Assembly (NCBI RefSeq): GCF_000428485.1
Contig: NZ_AUAA01000029.1
Coordinates: forward strand, 1 to 42,546
Origin: Epilithonimonas tenax DSM 16811
GTDB taxonomy: Bacteria > Bacteroidota > Bacteroidia > Flavobacteriales > Weeksellaceae
Direction: 5' to 3'
Length of the DNA stretch: 42,546 nt
Shown here one piece after another: positions 7,724-16,465 of the stretch; position 1 is the first letter of the stretch; every line of letters starts with the position of its first letter. The translations under genes and the position numbers were made by a program. Below the pieces are notes generated by a model. That model was not told the DNA's origin, did no database searches, and saw nothing but the letters and a program-made list of their open reading frames with translations.

Positions 7724-9898
7724 TTATTGCTGAGATTGATGATAAGCTATTGCAATATGAATTTCAAAATAAGAAAAATCATCACCTAATTCATCTTTTA
7801 TAGATTTTAATGAAGGAATTGATTGTGTTTTTGCAAGTTCTATTATGGGTTCTATTTTGTTAACATCCATCAATTCATTTGGCTTTATTGTTCCCACTGC
7901 TACAAAATTTACCAAATGATTTTGGATGGTGTTGATAGAGAGATTTCTCGTTTTAGCGATTTCTTCTACACTATTTCCAGCTTTAAACATTTGAAAAGTG
8001 ATGGTAAAAGTTCCAGCTTCGTACTTTTTGGTGCTTTTGGAAGGCGTTTTCTTCTTAGGTTTTTTCTCTGAAATTTTACTGCTCAAATTATTATTCTGGC
8101 AAAATTCAATAATCGTGGGAAGAAAAATCTCACCATATTTTTCAATTTTAAAAGCTCCGAAACCACTTATCTCATTCAATTCTTCTTTTGAATTGGGAAG
8201 ATAAGTTGACAACTCCAGCAAAGTTGCATCGGAGAAAATAACATAAGGAGGAACATTTTCACTTTCGGCGATTTCTCGTCTCAAGATCCTTAGTTCTGCA
8301 AGCAAATCTTCATTGGCGTTGATATTGGGTGTTGAGTAATCAGTCTCTATTTCAGCGACAGTCACGGCTTTGGCTTGTTCCTTTACTTTTTGGAAGATGA
8401 CTTTTTTATTTTTAAATAATATTAATTTGCTCTCTTCATTTAATTTTAAAACAGAAAACTCCTCATTCGATTCACTTAGAAAACCATTGATGAGCAATTG
8501 TCTTAAAAGATTTTGCCAATAATTTTTATCTTGATTATTTCCAATGCCGTAAGTAGGCAAACTGCGCATAAAATCTGTAATTTTCACACTTTTGGAGCCT
8601 CTCAGAAAATCAATTATAAGATTTTTTCCGTATCGTTCTTTAAGTCTGAAAACAGCACTCAGTAATTTTTGAGCATCAACCGTTGCGTCCCAATTCTCGA
8701 AATTACTAAGACAATAATCGCAGGAATTGCAATTGCCATCGTGCTTTTCGCCGAAATATTCCATAAGATATTGTCTTCGGCATTTTTGCATTTCTGCAAA
8801 GTCAGACATTTGCTGAAGCTTTCGCAACATCAGTTCAGATTGTTCCTCATTACCTTCTATCATTGCAAATCTTCTCAATTTCGTCACATCAGCATTAGAA
8901 TAAAATAAAATGGCTTCACTTGGCAAACCATCTCTTCCGGCTCTTCCCGTTTCCTGGTAATAACTTTCGATGTTTTTTGGCAAGTCTGCGTGCATCACAA
9001 AACGCACATTGCTCTTGTCTATTCCCATTCCAAATGCAATCGTTGCCACTATTACCCGAATTTTGTCCTTCAAAAAGTCTTCCTGAACTTTAGCTCTATC
9101 TACAGACAAAATTCCGGCGTGATAAAAAGCCGAACTGATGCCATTTTCTTTCAATTTATTAGACATTTCTTCCGTTCCTTTTCTAGACAAACAGTAGACA
9201 ATCCCTGAGTCGTTCGGATGTTCATTGAGATATTGAATAATATTCTGAAGAACAGATTGCTTTGGCTGAACAAAATATTTGATGTTGGCTCTATCAAAAG
9301 AAGAAACCAAAACCAAAGGTTCATTGAGATTCAATTGTTTGATGATATCTTTCCTCGTGATTTCATCCGCACTTGCCGTTAATGCAATAATTGGGATTTT
9401 AGGAAACTGATTTTTAATTCCATTCAGAAATAAATAATCCGGACGAAAATCGTGTCCCCAATGCGAAACACAATGCGCCTCATCTACCGCAAACAGGGAA
9501 ATATGGATGTCATTCAAAAGTTTTAAAAATGCACCATTATCTGCGCTCAATTTTTCGGGAGCAACATATAAAAGTTTAAGTTTTCGGTTTTTTAATTGAT
9601 TTAAAGTCTCGTTTTGTTCATAAGCCGACATCGAAGAATTGATGTATGCAGCAGGAATTCCGTTCACGCGCAAGGCATCAACTTGGTCTTTCATCAAAGC
9701 AATTAATGGTGAAATAACGATGGCAGTTCCTTCCAAAACCAATGCCGGAACTTGATAGCAAAGTGATTTTCCGCCACCAGTAGGCATCAAAACAAAAGTA
9801 TCTTTTTTCGAAATTACATTTTCAACTGCGTTTGCTTGCTCTAGTCGGAAATTGTTGTAGCCGAAAAATTGCTGTAATATTTCTAAAGGTGATTTCAT
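7724..9898 (-). CDS. recQ: ATP-dependent DNA helicase RecQ
   Basis: About 725 residues with the full RecQ layout: SF2 helicase core with MPTGGGKS (Walker A, about residue 38-45), VDEAHCVSHWGHDFRPDY (DEAH plus the RecQ loop), YYQETGRAGRDG (motif VI), zinc-binding Cys in KCRRQYLMEYF and CNSCDYC near 374-400, an RQC winged-helix region, an HRDC domain at about 530-605 and a C-terminal HTH. It unwinds DNA in recombination and fork repair. Two Met codons are adjacent (9901 and 9898); the partial second copy of this 5' end at 11442 keeps only the second, so I prefer 9898. Paralogues in flavobacteria often share the HTH tail. Confidence 0.95.
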   Translation of the reverse strand: MKSPLEILQQFFGYNNFRLEQANAVENVISKKDTFVLMPTGGGKSLCYQVPALVLEGTAIVISPLIALMKDQVDALRVNGIPAAYINSSMSAYEQNETLNQLKNRKLKLLYVAPEKLSADNGAFLKLLNDIHISLFAVDEAHCVSHWGHDFRPDYLFLNGIKNQFPKIPIIALTASADEITRKDIIKQLNLNEPLVLVSSFDRANIKYFVQPKQSVLQNIIQYLNEHPNDSGIVYCLSRKGTEEMSNKLKENGISSAFYHAGILSVDRAKVQEDFLKDKIRVIVATIAFGMGIDKSNVRFVMHADLPKNIESYYQETGRAGRDGLPSEAILFYSNADVTKLRRFAMIEGNEEQSELMLRKLQQMSDFAEMQKCRRQYLMEYFGEKHDGNCNSCDYCLSNFENWDATVDAQKLLSAVFRLKERYGKNLIIDFLRGSKSVKITDFMRSLPTYGIGNNQDKNYWQNLLRQLLINGFLSESNEEFSVLKLNEESKLILFKNKKVIFQKVKEQAKAVTVAEIETDYSTPNINANEDLLAELRILRREIAESENVPPYVIFSDATLLELSTYLPNSKEELNEISGFGAFKIEKYGEIFLPTIIEFCQNNNLSSKISEKKPKKKTPSKSTKKYEAGTFTITFQMFKAGNSVEEIAKTRNLSINTIQNHLVNFVAVGTIKPNELMDVNKIEPIIELAKTQSIPSLKSIKDELGDDFSYFEIHIAIAYHQSQQ

Positions 9899-10054
9899 CA
9901 TTTAAAATTTGTGTTTAAGTAAAAATAGTAAGTTTTGATTTTACTTTTTATTAAAAAGAAAGAATATTGGAATCTAGTCATAGAAAACAACCAAAATTTT
10001 TGTCTTTGGTTTTAAATTAAATTATCAATCGTACAGTAAAATGCCAGTTTTATT

Positions 10055-11146
10055 TCAGGCAAATTTTCTTTTAAAAGTAAGAAATTTCTTTTCTATTAGA
10101 TTATAGCTAAGTATGGAAATCAGATACGCAAAAGTAAAACTCGCCAAAAAATTTCCGATGATGTTGAGATGTAAGTAATATAAAATTAAGGTAAAACAAA
10201 GCGGATGATAAACATACAATCCGAAACTGATTTTCCCAGTAAATCTGAGGAAATCAGTGCTCAGAATTTTGCTGATTATGCTTGTGTTTTTTGCAATTAT
10301 TACAAGAGAAACAAAACTGCCATAGAAAATTGCAAGAATAATGTGCCTTGAAATTTTATCAAACAAAGAATAATCTCCGTTTTTAAATGAAACATATCCC
10401 AAAGGAATAGTAGAGAGTAGAAATAGTACAAAAAAAATAGTGCTGTTTTTGGAGATGAGTTTTTGCTCAATTTCCAGTACCGAAAGTAATGCTCCGATGG
10501 CAAGTTCGTCAAACCTTGCGAAGGTAAACTGAGATTCTTCGAGGTTATTTTTTATGAGTACAATTCTTGTGATTACAGAAATAATAAAGAGAGTTACAAT
10601 GCCCCATTTTATATTTTTTAATGGTAAAAAATAGATGATGAATGGCCAGAATAAATAGAAATGTTCTTCAACGGAAAGAGACCAATAATGGCTTGGCCCG
10701 ATATTTTGCCATTCAAAAGTAGATGCGAAATTTTGCAGGAACGTCCAGTAATAAATTTGATCCGAAAAATGGGGAAAAGCATTTTTGGTAATTAGAGGGA
10801 TAAAAAAATAGTAGATAATCAGGAAAAAATAATACAAAGGAAAAATTCTTAGGGCTCTTCTGATGTAGAAATTTTTGAAATATGATGGTTGATCTTTAGT
10901 ATTCAGCAATATTCTGGTGATGAGAAATCCGGATAAAACAAAGAAAAGTGAAACTCCGGTTTTTCCAAAGAGCGAGAGTTTTTTCAGAAGTAGAACACTC
11001 TCATTGGTAGAATTAAAATCTTGAAAAAAATGATAAAACATTACCATAATAACGGCAATAGCACGTACTCCGTCTAGTTGGTTGTAATGTTTAAGGTTTT
11101 TCATTTCTAAGATTTTTAAAGAGTTATTAGATTCCGTTTTTGTCAT
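10055..11146 (-). CDS. Acyltransferase_3 family membrane protein
   Basis: A 363-residue polytopic protein of the OafA/NodX-like acyltransferase_3 family: QLDGVRAIAVIMVMFYHF near residues 22-39 holds the conserved R and catalytic-type His, followed by FFVLSGFLITRIL, and about ten hydrophobic segments; it ends with a basic tail. Such proteins transfer acetyl or other acyl groups to surface sugars in the inner membrane. Met16 is a plausible alternative start, as family members usually begin a few residues before QLDG. It is more AT-rich than neighbouring genes and is flanked on both sides by recQ 5' sequence, which suggests that it arrived by transfer. No sugar genes are nearby to hint at the substrate. 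Confidence 0.88.
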   Translation of the reverse strand: MTKTESNNSLKILEMKNLKHYNQLDGVRAIAVIMVMFYHFFQDFNSTNESVLLLKKLSLFGKTGVSLFFVLSGFLITRILLNTKDQPSYFKNFYIRRALRIFPLYYFFLIIYYFFIPLITKNAFPHFSDQIYYWTFLQNFASTFEWQNIGPSHYWSLSVEEHFYLFWPFIIYFLPLKNIKWGIVTLFIISVITRIVLIKNNLEESQFTFARFDELAIGALLSVLEIEQKLISKNSTIFFVLFLLSTIPLGYVSFKNGDYSLFDKISRHIILAIFYGSFVSLVIIAKNTSIISKILSTDFLRFTGKISFGLYVYHPLCFTLILYYLHLNIIGNFLASFTFAYLISILSYNLIEKKFLTFKRKFA

Positions 11147-11353
11147 AGTAATTTTTAGAATTGATTTTTTTCGGGGTTAAATTTCTTTAAAATCATATTT
11201 ACGCTCAAGGGATTTCCTTTTTTTTAGATTATTTTTTGTCTAAAATGACAATAATATCAAAAGTTGTAATGTAAAGATATTAATTATCTAAAATACAGTA
11301 ATTAATACTATACTAATTAAATTTCCTAGCTGGAATATTTTGATGTGTATTCT
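11147..11353. other. AT-rich spacer before the acyltransferase gene, nothing coding seen
   Basis: This spacer should hold the leftward promoter of the acyltransferase gene. I see no ORF of note, no RNA gene and no clear consensus promoter. Confidence 0.4.
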
Positions 11354-11442
11354 GAAATTACATTTTCAAATGCGTTTGCTTGCTCTAGTCGGAAATTGTT
11401 GTAACCAAAATATTGCTGTAATATTTCTAAAGGTGATTTCAT
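11354..11442 (-). pseudogene. Partial second copy of the recQ 5' end
   Basis: The 89 bp from 11442 leftward match the first 89 bp of recQ with four visible mismatches, encoding MKSPLEILQQYFGYNNF and then QANAFENVIS before the match ends. Similarity continues weakly upstream to about 11475 (a shared AATTTGTGT and AGTAAAAATA). The frame cannot give a helicase. It lies on the far side of the acyltransferase gene from the intact recQ and in the same orientation, a scar of duplication or insertion. Confidence 0.85.
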
Positions 11443-11601
11443 AGAATTTGTGTGGTAGTAAAAATAAGACATTTTAATTATTTTTATGTTTGATTTTAAA
11501 TGAAAGAAAAACTCATAATTGTTGAAAACTATGAGGTTTTATTATAAATTCTAGAATTTAATCTTGATTAAAAATAATTGACATTTTTTTTGCATAGTAT
11601 T

Positions 11602-11757
11602 AATAGGTCGCTCCTATGAAGCTTTAATTTTAAAAACAACTATTTTCTATTAACAGTTTGCTTCTAATGGAGCTTTAAAATATCCCATCGGGATGTACTG
11701 TTAATAGAAAAATGAAATGACCAAGAAGCAAAACTCCAGGGGAGCGACCTGTCTATT
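11602..11757. repeat. Inverted-repeat element with nested palindromes
   Basis: Outer arms AATAGGTCGCTCC (from 11602) and GGGAGCGACCTGTCTATT (to 11757) are imperfect inverted repeats. Inside, TTTCTATTAACAGT (11644-11657) pairs with ACTGTTAATAGAAA (11697-11710), and CCCATCGGG forms a small hairpin at 11684-11692. No ORF is present. The look is that of a non-autonomous repeat of the REP/BIME or MITE kind; in Bacteroidota, repeats with a GGTCGCTCC end often go with IS200-like (RAYT) transposases, but that is from memory of family habits. It sits just downstream of a parD-like pseudogene, where a toxin gene would be expected. Confidence 0.7.
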
Positions 11758-11771
11758 CATTTTTAGGCAAC

Positions 11772-12008
11772 CTATTTTTGATGCAGATTTTCTTTAAATT
11801 TTTCACGATTAAAATTGACAGAAAACCCAGATTTTTCTCCTTTTTTTAGTTCTTTAATCAATTCAAATTTCTGGGTTTCTTCTTGTTTAAACGTTCGTAA
11901 AGCAGCTCTTACAACTTCACTTGCAGAAGAATATTTTCTTGTTTTAATTTGAGAGTTGATAAAATTGTCGAAATAATCTCACAATAAAATCGATGTATTC
12001 TTAGCCAT
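11772..12008 (-). pseudogene. ParD-like antitoxin gene with early stop; toxin gene missing
   Basis: Reading leftward from ATG at 12008, MAKNTSILL is followed by an in-frame TGA at 11979-11981, then the frame continues as DYFDNFINSQIKTRKYSSAS, EVVRAALRTF and FNRE-KFKENLHQK to a TAG at 11772. This is the ribbon-helix-helix antitoxin ParD family, normally about 80 residues. One base change (GGA to TGA at codon 10, where Gly is usual) explains the break. No parE-type toxin frame follows; an inverted-repeat element lies there instead. A palindrome (12039-12055) upstream is the probable remaining operator. Restart after the stop is unlikely, as no good start codon follows closely. Confidence 0.8.
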
Positions 12009-12038
12009 AACTTTAGAGTTTACTTTCTAAAATTAAAT

Positions 12039-12055
12039 ATACCAAGGTTTGGTAT
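12039..12055. promoter_or_regulatory. Operator-like palindrome before the parD remnant
   Basis: ATACCAA, three bases, then TTGGTAT: perfect 7-bp arms, 31 bp before the parD-like start. ParD proteins repress their own promoter by binding such palindromes, so this is the likely autoregulatory site. Confidence 0.6.
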
Positions 12056-12100
12056 GTATCCAAATTTACTTATGGTAAAATTGTTGAATATTATTGATGT

Positions 12101-12130
12101 AAAAAAAGCGAGAAAAAAATTCTCGCTTTT
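12101..12130 (-). terminator. Terminator of aspS
   Basis: Arms AAAAGCGAGAA and TTCTCGCTTTT form an 11-bp stem with A and T tracts on the two sides, four bases past the aspS stop; it would also work in the opposite direction. Confidence 0.85.
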
Positions 12131-12133
12131 AAT

Positions 12134-13888
12134 TTATGATTTTAAATTCAATTTCAATTCCAGTTCATCCAATTGTTCATTGGCAATCGAAGCCGGTGCA
12201 TCAATCATCACATCTCGGCCAGAGTTATTTTTCGGGAAAGCAATGTAATCTCTGATCACTTCGTTTCCATCAAGAATTGCGACCAATCGGTCAAATCCGA
12301 AAGCCAAACCACCGTGTGGCGGAGCGCCGTATTTGAAGGCATTCATCAAAAATCCGAACTGCGCTTCTGCTTCTTCTTTTGAGAATCCTAAAAGGTCAAA
12401 CATTTTCGATTGCAAATCTCTGTCAAAAATTCTGATAGAACCGCCACCAATTTCGTTTCCGTTTAACACCAAATCATAAGCGTTGGCTCTGGCTTTTCCG
12501 GGGTCGGTTTCCAAAAGGTGGAAATCTTCGGTTTTCGGAGACGTGAAAGGGTGGTGCATCGCGTGGTAACGTCCGCTTTCTTCATCAAATTCTAATAGAG
12601 GGAAATCTACAACCCAAAGTGGTGCAAATTCGTTTCCTTTTCTTAAGCCAAGACGGTTTCCGAGTTCCATTCTTAACGCTGAAAGTTGGGTTCTCACTTT
12701 GTCAGCATTTCCGCTCATTACGAAAATTAAATCTCCAGCTTTTGCGCCGAATTTTTCTGTAATTTTCTTTAAATCGTCTTCAGAATAGAATTTATTGACA
12801 GACGAAGTTACAACACCATCGTTTTGGAATTTAATCCAAACCAATCCAGTTGCGCCTATCTGTGGGCGTTTTACCCAATCCACCAATTCGTCGATTTGCT
12901 TTCTGGTGTAATCTGCAATTCCTTCAACGTTGATTCCGACAACCAATTCTGCTTCGTCGAATATTTTGAAGTCTTTTCCTTTAGTTAAGTCATTTAGTTC
13001 GTGGAATTCCATTCCGAAACGGATGTCCGGTTTGTCGTTTCCATATTTTTGTATTGCATCGGCGAAAGTCATTCTTGGAAAATCTTGGAAATCATTTCCT
13101 GTGATGTCTTTCAAAAGAACTTTTGTCATTCCTTCGAAAACATTCATAATATCTTCCTGCTCTACAAACGCCATTTCGCAATCGATTTGAGTAAATTCCG
13201 GCTGTCTGTCGGCTCTTAAATCTTCATCACGGAAACATTTTACGATTTGGAAATATTTGTCCATTCCGCCAACCATCAACAATTGTTTGAAAGTTTGTGG
13301 CGATTGTGGAAGTGCATAAAACTGTCCAGGATTCATTCTACTTGGAACCACGAAATCTCTTGCACCTTCCGGTGTAGATTTGATTAAAACGGGAGTTTCA
13401 ACCTCAATAAAACCTTCGTCTGAAAGATAATTTCTTACTTTCTGCGCCATTTTGTGACGGAAAATCAATTTATCTCTTACGGGAGCTCTTCTGATATCCA
13501 GGTATCGGTATTTCATTCTCAGTTCTTCGCCACCGTCGGTTTCGTCTTCAATGGTGAAAGGAGGCAGTTGAGATTCATTAAGAACTTCTAATTTTTCAAC
13601 TAAAATTTCAATTTCTCCTGTTGGAATTTTTGGGTTTTTGGAAGTACGTTCGATAACGGTTCCTTCTATTTTTATCACAAACTCACGTCCGAGTTTCTTA
13701 GCGGTTTCCAAAAGTTCTTTGGATGTTCTGTCCTCGTCCAAAACCAATTGTGTGATGCCGTAACGGTCTCGCAAATCGATCCAAATCATAAAACCTTTGT
13801 CACGGATGGTTTGTACCCAGCCGGAAAGTGTTACTTTTTCATTCAGATTTTTCAGCGTCAGTTCGCCGTTGTTGTGTGTACGGAACAT
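12134..13888 (-). CDS. aspS: Aspartate--tRNA ligase
   Basis: A 584-residue class II aminoacyl-tRNA synthetase of the bacterial AspRS type. An N-terminal OB-fold anticodon-binding domain (about residues 1-105, [20 protein letters not shown]) is followed by the catalytic domain with motif 2 ([18 protein letters not shown] near 220), the bacterial GAD insertion in the middle and motif 3 at the C-terminus ([13 protein letters not shown]). It charges tRNA-Asp with aspartate. Start [11 protein letters not shown] is typical. The leader has a five-unit heptamer array directly before the ATG and a TATCTTTG -7 box further up. Single-gene unit with its own terminator. Confidence 0.97.
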   Translation of the reverse strand: MFRTHNNGELTLKNLNEKVTLSGWVQTIRDKGFMIWIDLRDRYGITQLVLDEDRTSKELLETAKKLGREFVIKIEGTVIERTSKNPKIPTGEIEILVEKLEVLNESQLPPFTIEDETDGGEELRMKYRYLDIRRAPVRDKLIFRHKMAQKVRNYLSDEGFIEVETPVLIKSTPEGARDFVVPSRMNPGQFYALPQSPQTFKQLLMVGGMDKYFQIVKCFRDEDLRADRQPEFTQIDCEMAFVEQEDIMNVFEGMTKVLLKDITGNDFQDFPRMTFADAIQKYGNDKPDIRFGMEFHELNDLTKGKDFKIFDEAELVVGINVEGIADYTRKQIDELVDWVKRPQIGATGLVWIKFQNDGVVTSSVNKFYSEDDLKKITEKFGAKAGDLIFVMSGNADKVRTQLSALRMELGNRLGLRKGNEFAPLWVVDFPLLEFDEESGRYHAMHHPFTSPKTEDFHLLETDPGKARANAYDLVLNGNEIGGGSIRIFDRDLQSKMFDLLGFSKEEAEAQFGFLMNAFKYGAPPHGGLAFGFDRLVAILDGNEVIRDYIAFPKNNSGRDVMIDAPASIANEQLDELELKLNLKS

Positions 13889-13890
13889 TT

Positions 13891-13925
13891 TTTTAGATGT
13901 TAGATGTTAGACTTTAGATATTAGA
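13891..13925 (-). repeat. Heptamer array before aspS (five TCTAANN units)
   Basis: On the plus strand TAGA ends five consecutive units at 13897, 13904, 13911, 13918 and 13925, a strict 7-bp period; on the minus strand each unit starts TCTA and points at the aspS ATG three bases away. Confidence 0.75.
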
Positions 13926-13950
13926 CATTTGCTTATCCAATTTCCGAGTG

Positions 13951-13958
13951 CAAAGATA
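13951..13958 (-). promoter_or_regulatory. Promoter -7 box of aspS
   Basis: Leftward TATCTTTG followed by CA, a full match to TAnnTTTG, 63 bp upstream of the ATG. The heptamer array would lie in the 5' untranslated leader. Confidence 0.55.
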
Positions 13959-14054
13959 TGGATATATGAAAAAATACACGACTAATATGTAAATAAGTTT
14001 ATGTTTTTGTAGTGTTTTGATGGACTGTGAAAATCTTCAATCTTGGCGAAGCGC

Positions 14055-14191
14055 GTGAGGGATAGTAGTGGATATCCTTTTTTGGCGGAAGGATTTAGCG
14101 GATGGAAAAAAAGATAGTAACGGATAGCCCGGCCCGAGCGGTTGCCCTTCGAGAACCTCAGGATGACACGCCAATGCGAGGGACACGCCCT
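14055..14191 (+). repeat. Dispersed palindromic intergenic repeat, copy 2
   Basis: Same order of blocks as copy 1: GGGATAGTAGTGGATATCC, a central palindrome (arms CCTTTTTT and GGAAAAAAAG), GATAGTAACGGATAGCCCG, CCCGAGCGG, and a GGGACACGCCC end at 14180-14190. It fills most of the aspS to THX spacer (13889-14250). Confidence 0.75.
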
Positions 14192-14250
14192 GATTCTTGG
14201 TAGTCTCGGAAAATTATTGTAAATTAGTGGAAATCAAATATTTAATTATT

Positions 14251-14436
14251 ATGGGAAGAGGAGATCAAAAATCTACCAAAGGAAAAATCGCGCGAGGAAG
14301 TTATGGGAAATCCCGACTTAGAAAAAGCTCGAAACCTGCAGTAGAGGCTCAAGGGCCCGTTAAGGACAGGGCAGAAACGAAGCCGAAAGCCACCAAGCCA
14401 AAGGCTGAAAAAGCAAGTGAGTCTGAAGAAAAATAA
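14251..14436 (+). CDS. 30S ribosomal protein THX-family
   Basis: A 61-residue basic protein starting MGRGDQKSTKGKIARGSYG, the signature of the small THX (S31e-like) ribosomal proteins that sit in the head of the 30S subunit, followed by a low-complexity Lys/Ala/Pro/Glu tail (about residues 30-61) that is longer than in Thermus. I chose the ATG at 14251 because MGRGDQK is the conserved N-terminus; the upstream frame to 14197 has no family match. Followed by a strong terminator. Confidence 0.85.
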   Translation: MGRGDQKSTKGKIARGSYGKSRLRKSSKPAVEAQGPVKDRAETKPKATKPKAEKASESEEK

Positions 14437-14472
14437 AAAATCGGGTCCGTAAATTTTACGGACCCGATTTTT
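14436..14472. terminator. Bidirectional terminator, THX and DUF937 genes
   Basis: Arms AAAATCGGGTCCGTAAA and TTTACGGACCCGATTTT make a long perfect stem with A and T tracts, between convergent genes. Confidence 0.92.
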
Positions 14473-14489
14473 GTAGATGATGTAATTGT

Positions 14490-15140
14490 CTATTTTCCGA
14501 AAAGTCCTCCTAAAAGACCGCCAAGACCGCCTTGTTGAGATTGTTGCTGGTTGCCGCCGCCCAAAACGCTGCCTAGGATATCGCCTAATCCGCCTCCTGA
14601 AGATTGCGCTGCGCCCCCAAGTACGCTTCCCAAAATATCACTCAAAGGATTGTTGGATGCCTGAGATTCTTGAGCAGAATTACCAAGGATTCCACCAAGC
14701 AGATCTCCGAGTCCACCGCCAGAAGTGACATTGTTGGCTTGTTTTTGCTGGCCAATGTAACCCATAATGACTGGTGCTAGCATCGCCATAATTGGTCCTA
14801 TCTTGTCCATAGAAATTCCTGTATTCTGAGAAAGTTGGTTTTCTACGCTTGCTTTTTCGCCACCGAAAATATGGCTTAGTATAGAATCGCCTTCCTGGCC
14901 TCTGTCGAGTGCTTGTGCAGGATTATTCAAAATGCTTCCGTCGTGGTCTTTGTCTAGCGCGGCGTTCAGTTTATCTGCTTCGTCAGAATTTTCTGATTTT
15001 TTCTTCAGATAGCTGATTACCAAAGGTGCAGCAACGATTAAAAGTCCGATAATCTGATTTTTGCTGATCCCGAATTTGTTCTCAGCCTGTTCTGCAACCT
15101 GGTTGCCAGTACTTCCTGTAATAAGGTCTAATAAACTCAT
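14490..15140 (-). CDS. DUF937 domain protein, glycine-rich tail
   Basis: A 216-residue protein. The N-terminal and middle parts (MSLLDLITGSTGNQVAEQ, then LDKDHDGSILNN, and DKIGPIMAMLAPVIMGYIGQQ near 110) fit DUF937, a helical domain of unknown role that resembles YidB-like proteins. The last 80 residues are built from repeats of LGDILGSVLGGG type, rich in Gly, Ser and Gln, and probably disordered or assembling. No signal peptide is evident. A -7 box (TATCTTTG, 15162-15169) sits 22 bp upstream. It is a single-gene unit with a shared terminator. Function unknown. Confidence 0.82.
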   Translation of the reverse strand: MSLLDLITGSTGNQVAEQAENKFGISKNQIIGLLIVAAPLVISYLKKKSENSDEADKLNAALDKDHDGSILNNPAQALDRGQEGDSILSHIFGGEKASVENQLSQNTGISMDKIGPIMAMLAPVIMGYIGQQKQANNVTSGGGLGDLLGGILGNSAQESQASNNPLSDILGSVLGGAAQSSGGGLGDILGSVLGGGNQQQSQQGGLGGLLGGLFGK

Positions 15141-15161
15141 AATTTATGTCTTTGTTTGAAT

Positions 15162-15169
15162 CAAAGATA
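15162..15169 (-). promoter_or_regulatory. Promoter -7 box of the DUF937 gene
   Basis: Leftward TATCTTTG, a full match to the consensus, 22 bp before the start codon. Confidence 0.5.
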
Positions 15170-15200
15170 AAAAAAATGACAGAGATTTATCATTAAATTT

Positions 15201-16460
15201 TTAAAGTTTGCGAATTTCTTCCATTGATTGATATTTCTTCCGAAGTTGGATGAATTCTCTTGCTGTTTTTTTTAAAACGATCATCGGATCCTCTGTCTGC
15301 GCATCTCTTAAAGTGAACTCTATACAACCGATATTGTCATGAAGCCAAGGGAGCATATAGTAGGTCAGTCCGTTTTTGTACATCTTTTCCTGATGGAATT
15401 TTTTCCCCTGAGGCGTTGATGAGACTACATAAAGGCTACACAGATAAAATAAGGGTGTTAAAAAGGGGGCAAATCTTAGTTTTCTCAACGCGTATTTTGA
15501 ACTTAATGTCTTGATACCTAAAGCGATAAACAGCGTCAAAATAATGTAGAAAGGAATGAAGAAAACGTAGTTGTCGGAAACTGCGTAAAAAGTAGCAAAG
15601 CCTACGGTGAAGACAGAAGCGGTGAACAGAAAAAGAGATTCGGTTTTGAAGTTTTTGTACAGATGCACAATGCCACTCATGCTGAACAATATAAACACGT
15701 TGAAATTATAAACTAAAAATGAAACAGCCTTCACGACATCTTTCACCAGATCCATCAAACTCTGGTCAAAAGTAGACTGTATCCAGTGTCCATTTTTTGA
15801 AGCAAATACATATTTCATTTCAATATGCTGAAGATGATTGACATAAAACATCAATGAAAAAATAATAACGAAAGACAAAAGTGATATTGCCGTATTTCGC
15901 CGGTCAGATTTTACTTGATAGAGCAAAAACAGATAAGCAGGAAGCAACATAATGTTCTGAATATGAACCCAAAGACTTATGCCTAATAAGACACCAACTG
16001 TCACCATATAGTTCTGTGAATCGTGTCTCAAAGATTTGATGGCGTACAGTACAAACAGAATGACCCAAAGGGCATTGAACGCATACACCTCTACCGTTTC
16101 TGCACTGCGCCAAAACGTAAAAGAAAATCCAAAGACGAACGTCGACATCACGGCGATCCAGTTTTCTTCAATCAATTCTTTGATCAAAACAAAAACAAGA
16201 CTTACGGTGATTGCAGCAGGAATCACAGACATCAATCGCATTACTGCAACGCTGTCCATGCCTAAAAATTTTGAAAAAAAGACGGCCGTATTGATGTAAA
16301 GGAAGTGAGTCAAAGGCGTAAAATCAAGGAGAAAGTCGCGTTTTTCTACGTCCAGCACAAATCCAATACCGTCTCCAAATGATATTTTGGAAAAACTACC
16401 TGCGTCATAAATGATGAAAAAAGTTAGAAAAATTAAAAAGCTTATCGTTTTTTTCGCCAT
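15201..16460 (-). CDS. PMT/DUF2723-like membrane glycosyltransferase
   Basis: A 419-residue polytopic protein with some ten membrane helices. After the first helix comes a loop with FLLDFTPLTHFLYINTAV and then TFWRSAETVEVYAFNAL, features of the GT-C superfamily (protein mannosyltransferase/DUF2723 group), in which an acidic residue in the first periplasmic loop takes part in sugar transfer from a polyprenyl-phosphate donor. The acceptor may be protein or a surface polymer; it cannot be read here. The C-terminal 80 residues are soluble. Only 5 bp separate it from the DUF2480 gene upstream, so the two are co-transcribed, though no functional link is known. Confidence 0.72.
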   Translation of the reverse strand: MAKKTISFLIFLTFFIIYDAGSFSKISFGDGIGFVLDVEKRDFLLDFTPLTHFLYINTAVFFSKFLGMDSVAVMRLMSVIPAAITVSLVFVLIKELIEENWIAVMSTFVFGFSFTFWRSAETVEVYAFNALWVILFVLYAIKSLRHDSQNYMVTVGVLLGISLWVHIQNIMLLPAYLFLLYQVKSDRRNTAISLLSFVIIFSLMFYVNHLQHIEMKYVFASKNGHWIQSTFDQSLMDLVKDVVKAVSFLVYNFNVFILFSMSGIVHLYKNFKTESLFLFTASVFTVGFATFYAVSDNYVFFIPFYIILTLFIALGIKTLSSKYALRKLRFAPFLTPLFYLCSLYVVSSTPQGKKFHQEKMYKNGLTYYMLPWLHDNIGCIEFTLRDAQTEDPMIVLKKTAREFIQLRKKYQSMEEIRKL

Positions 16461-16465
16461 TCAAA

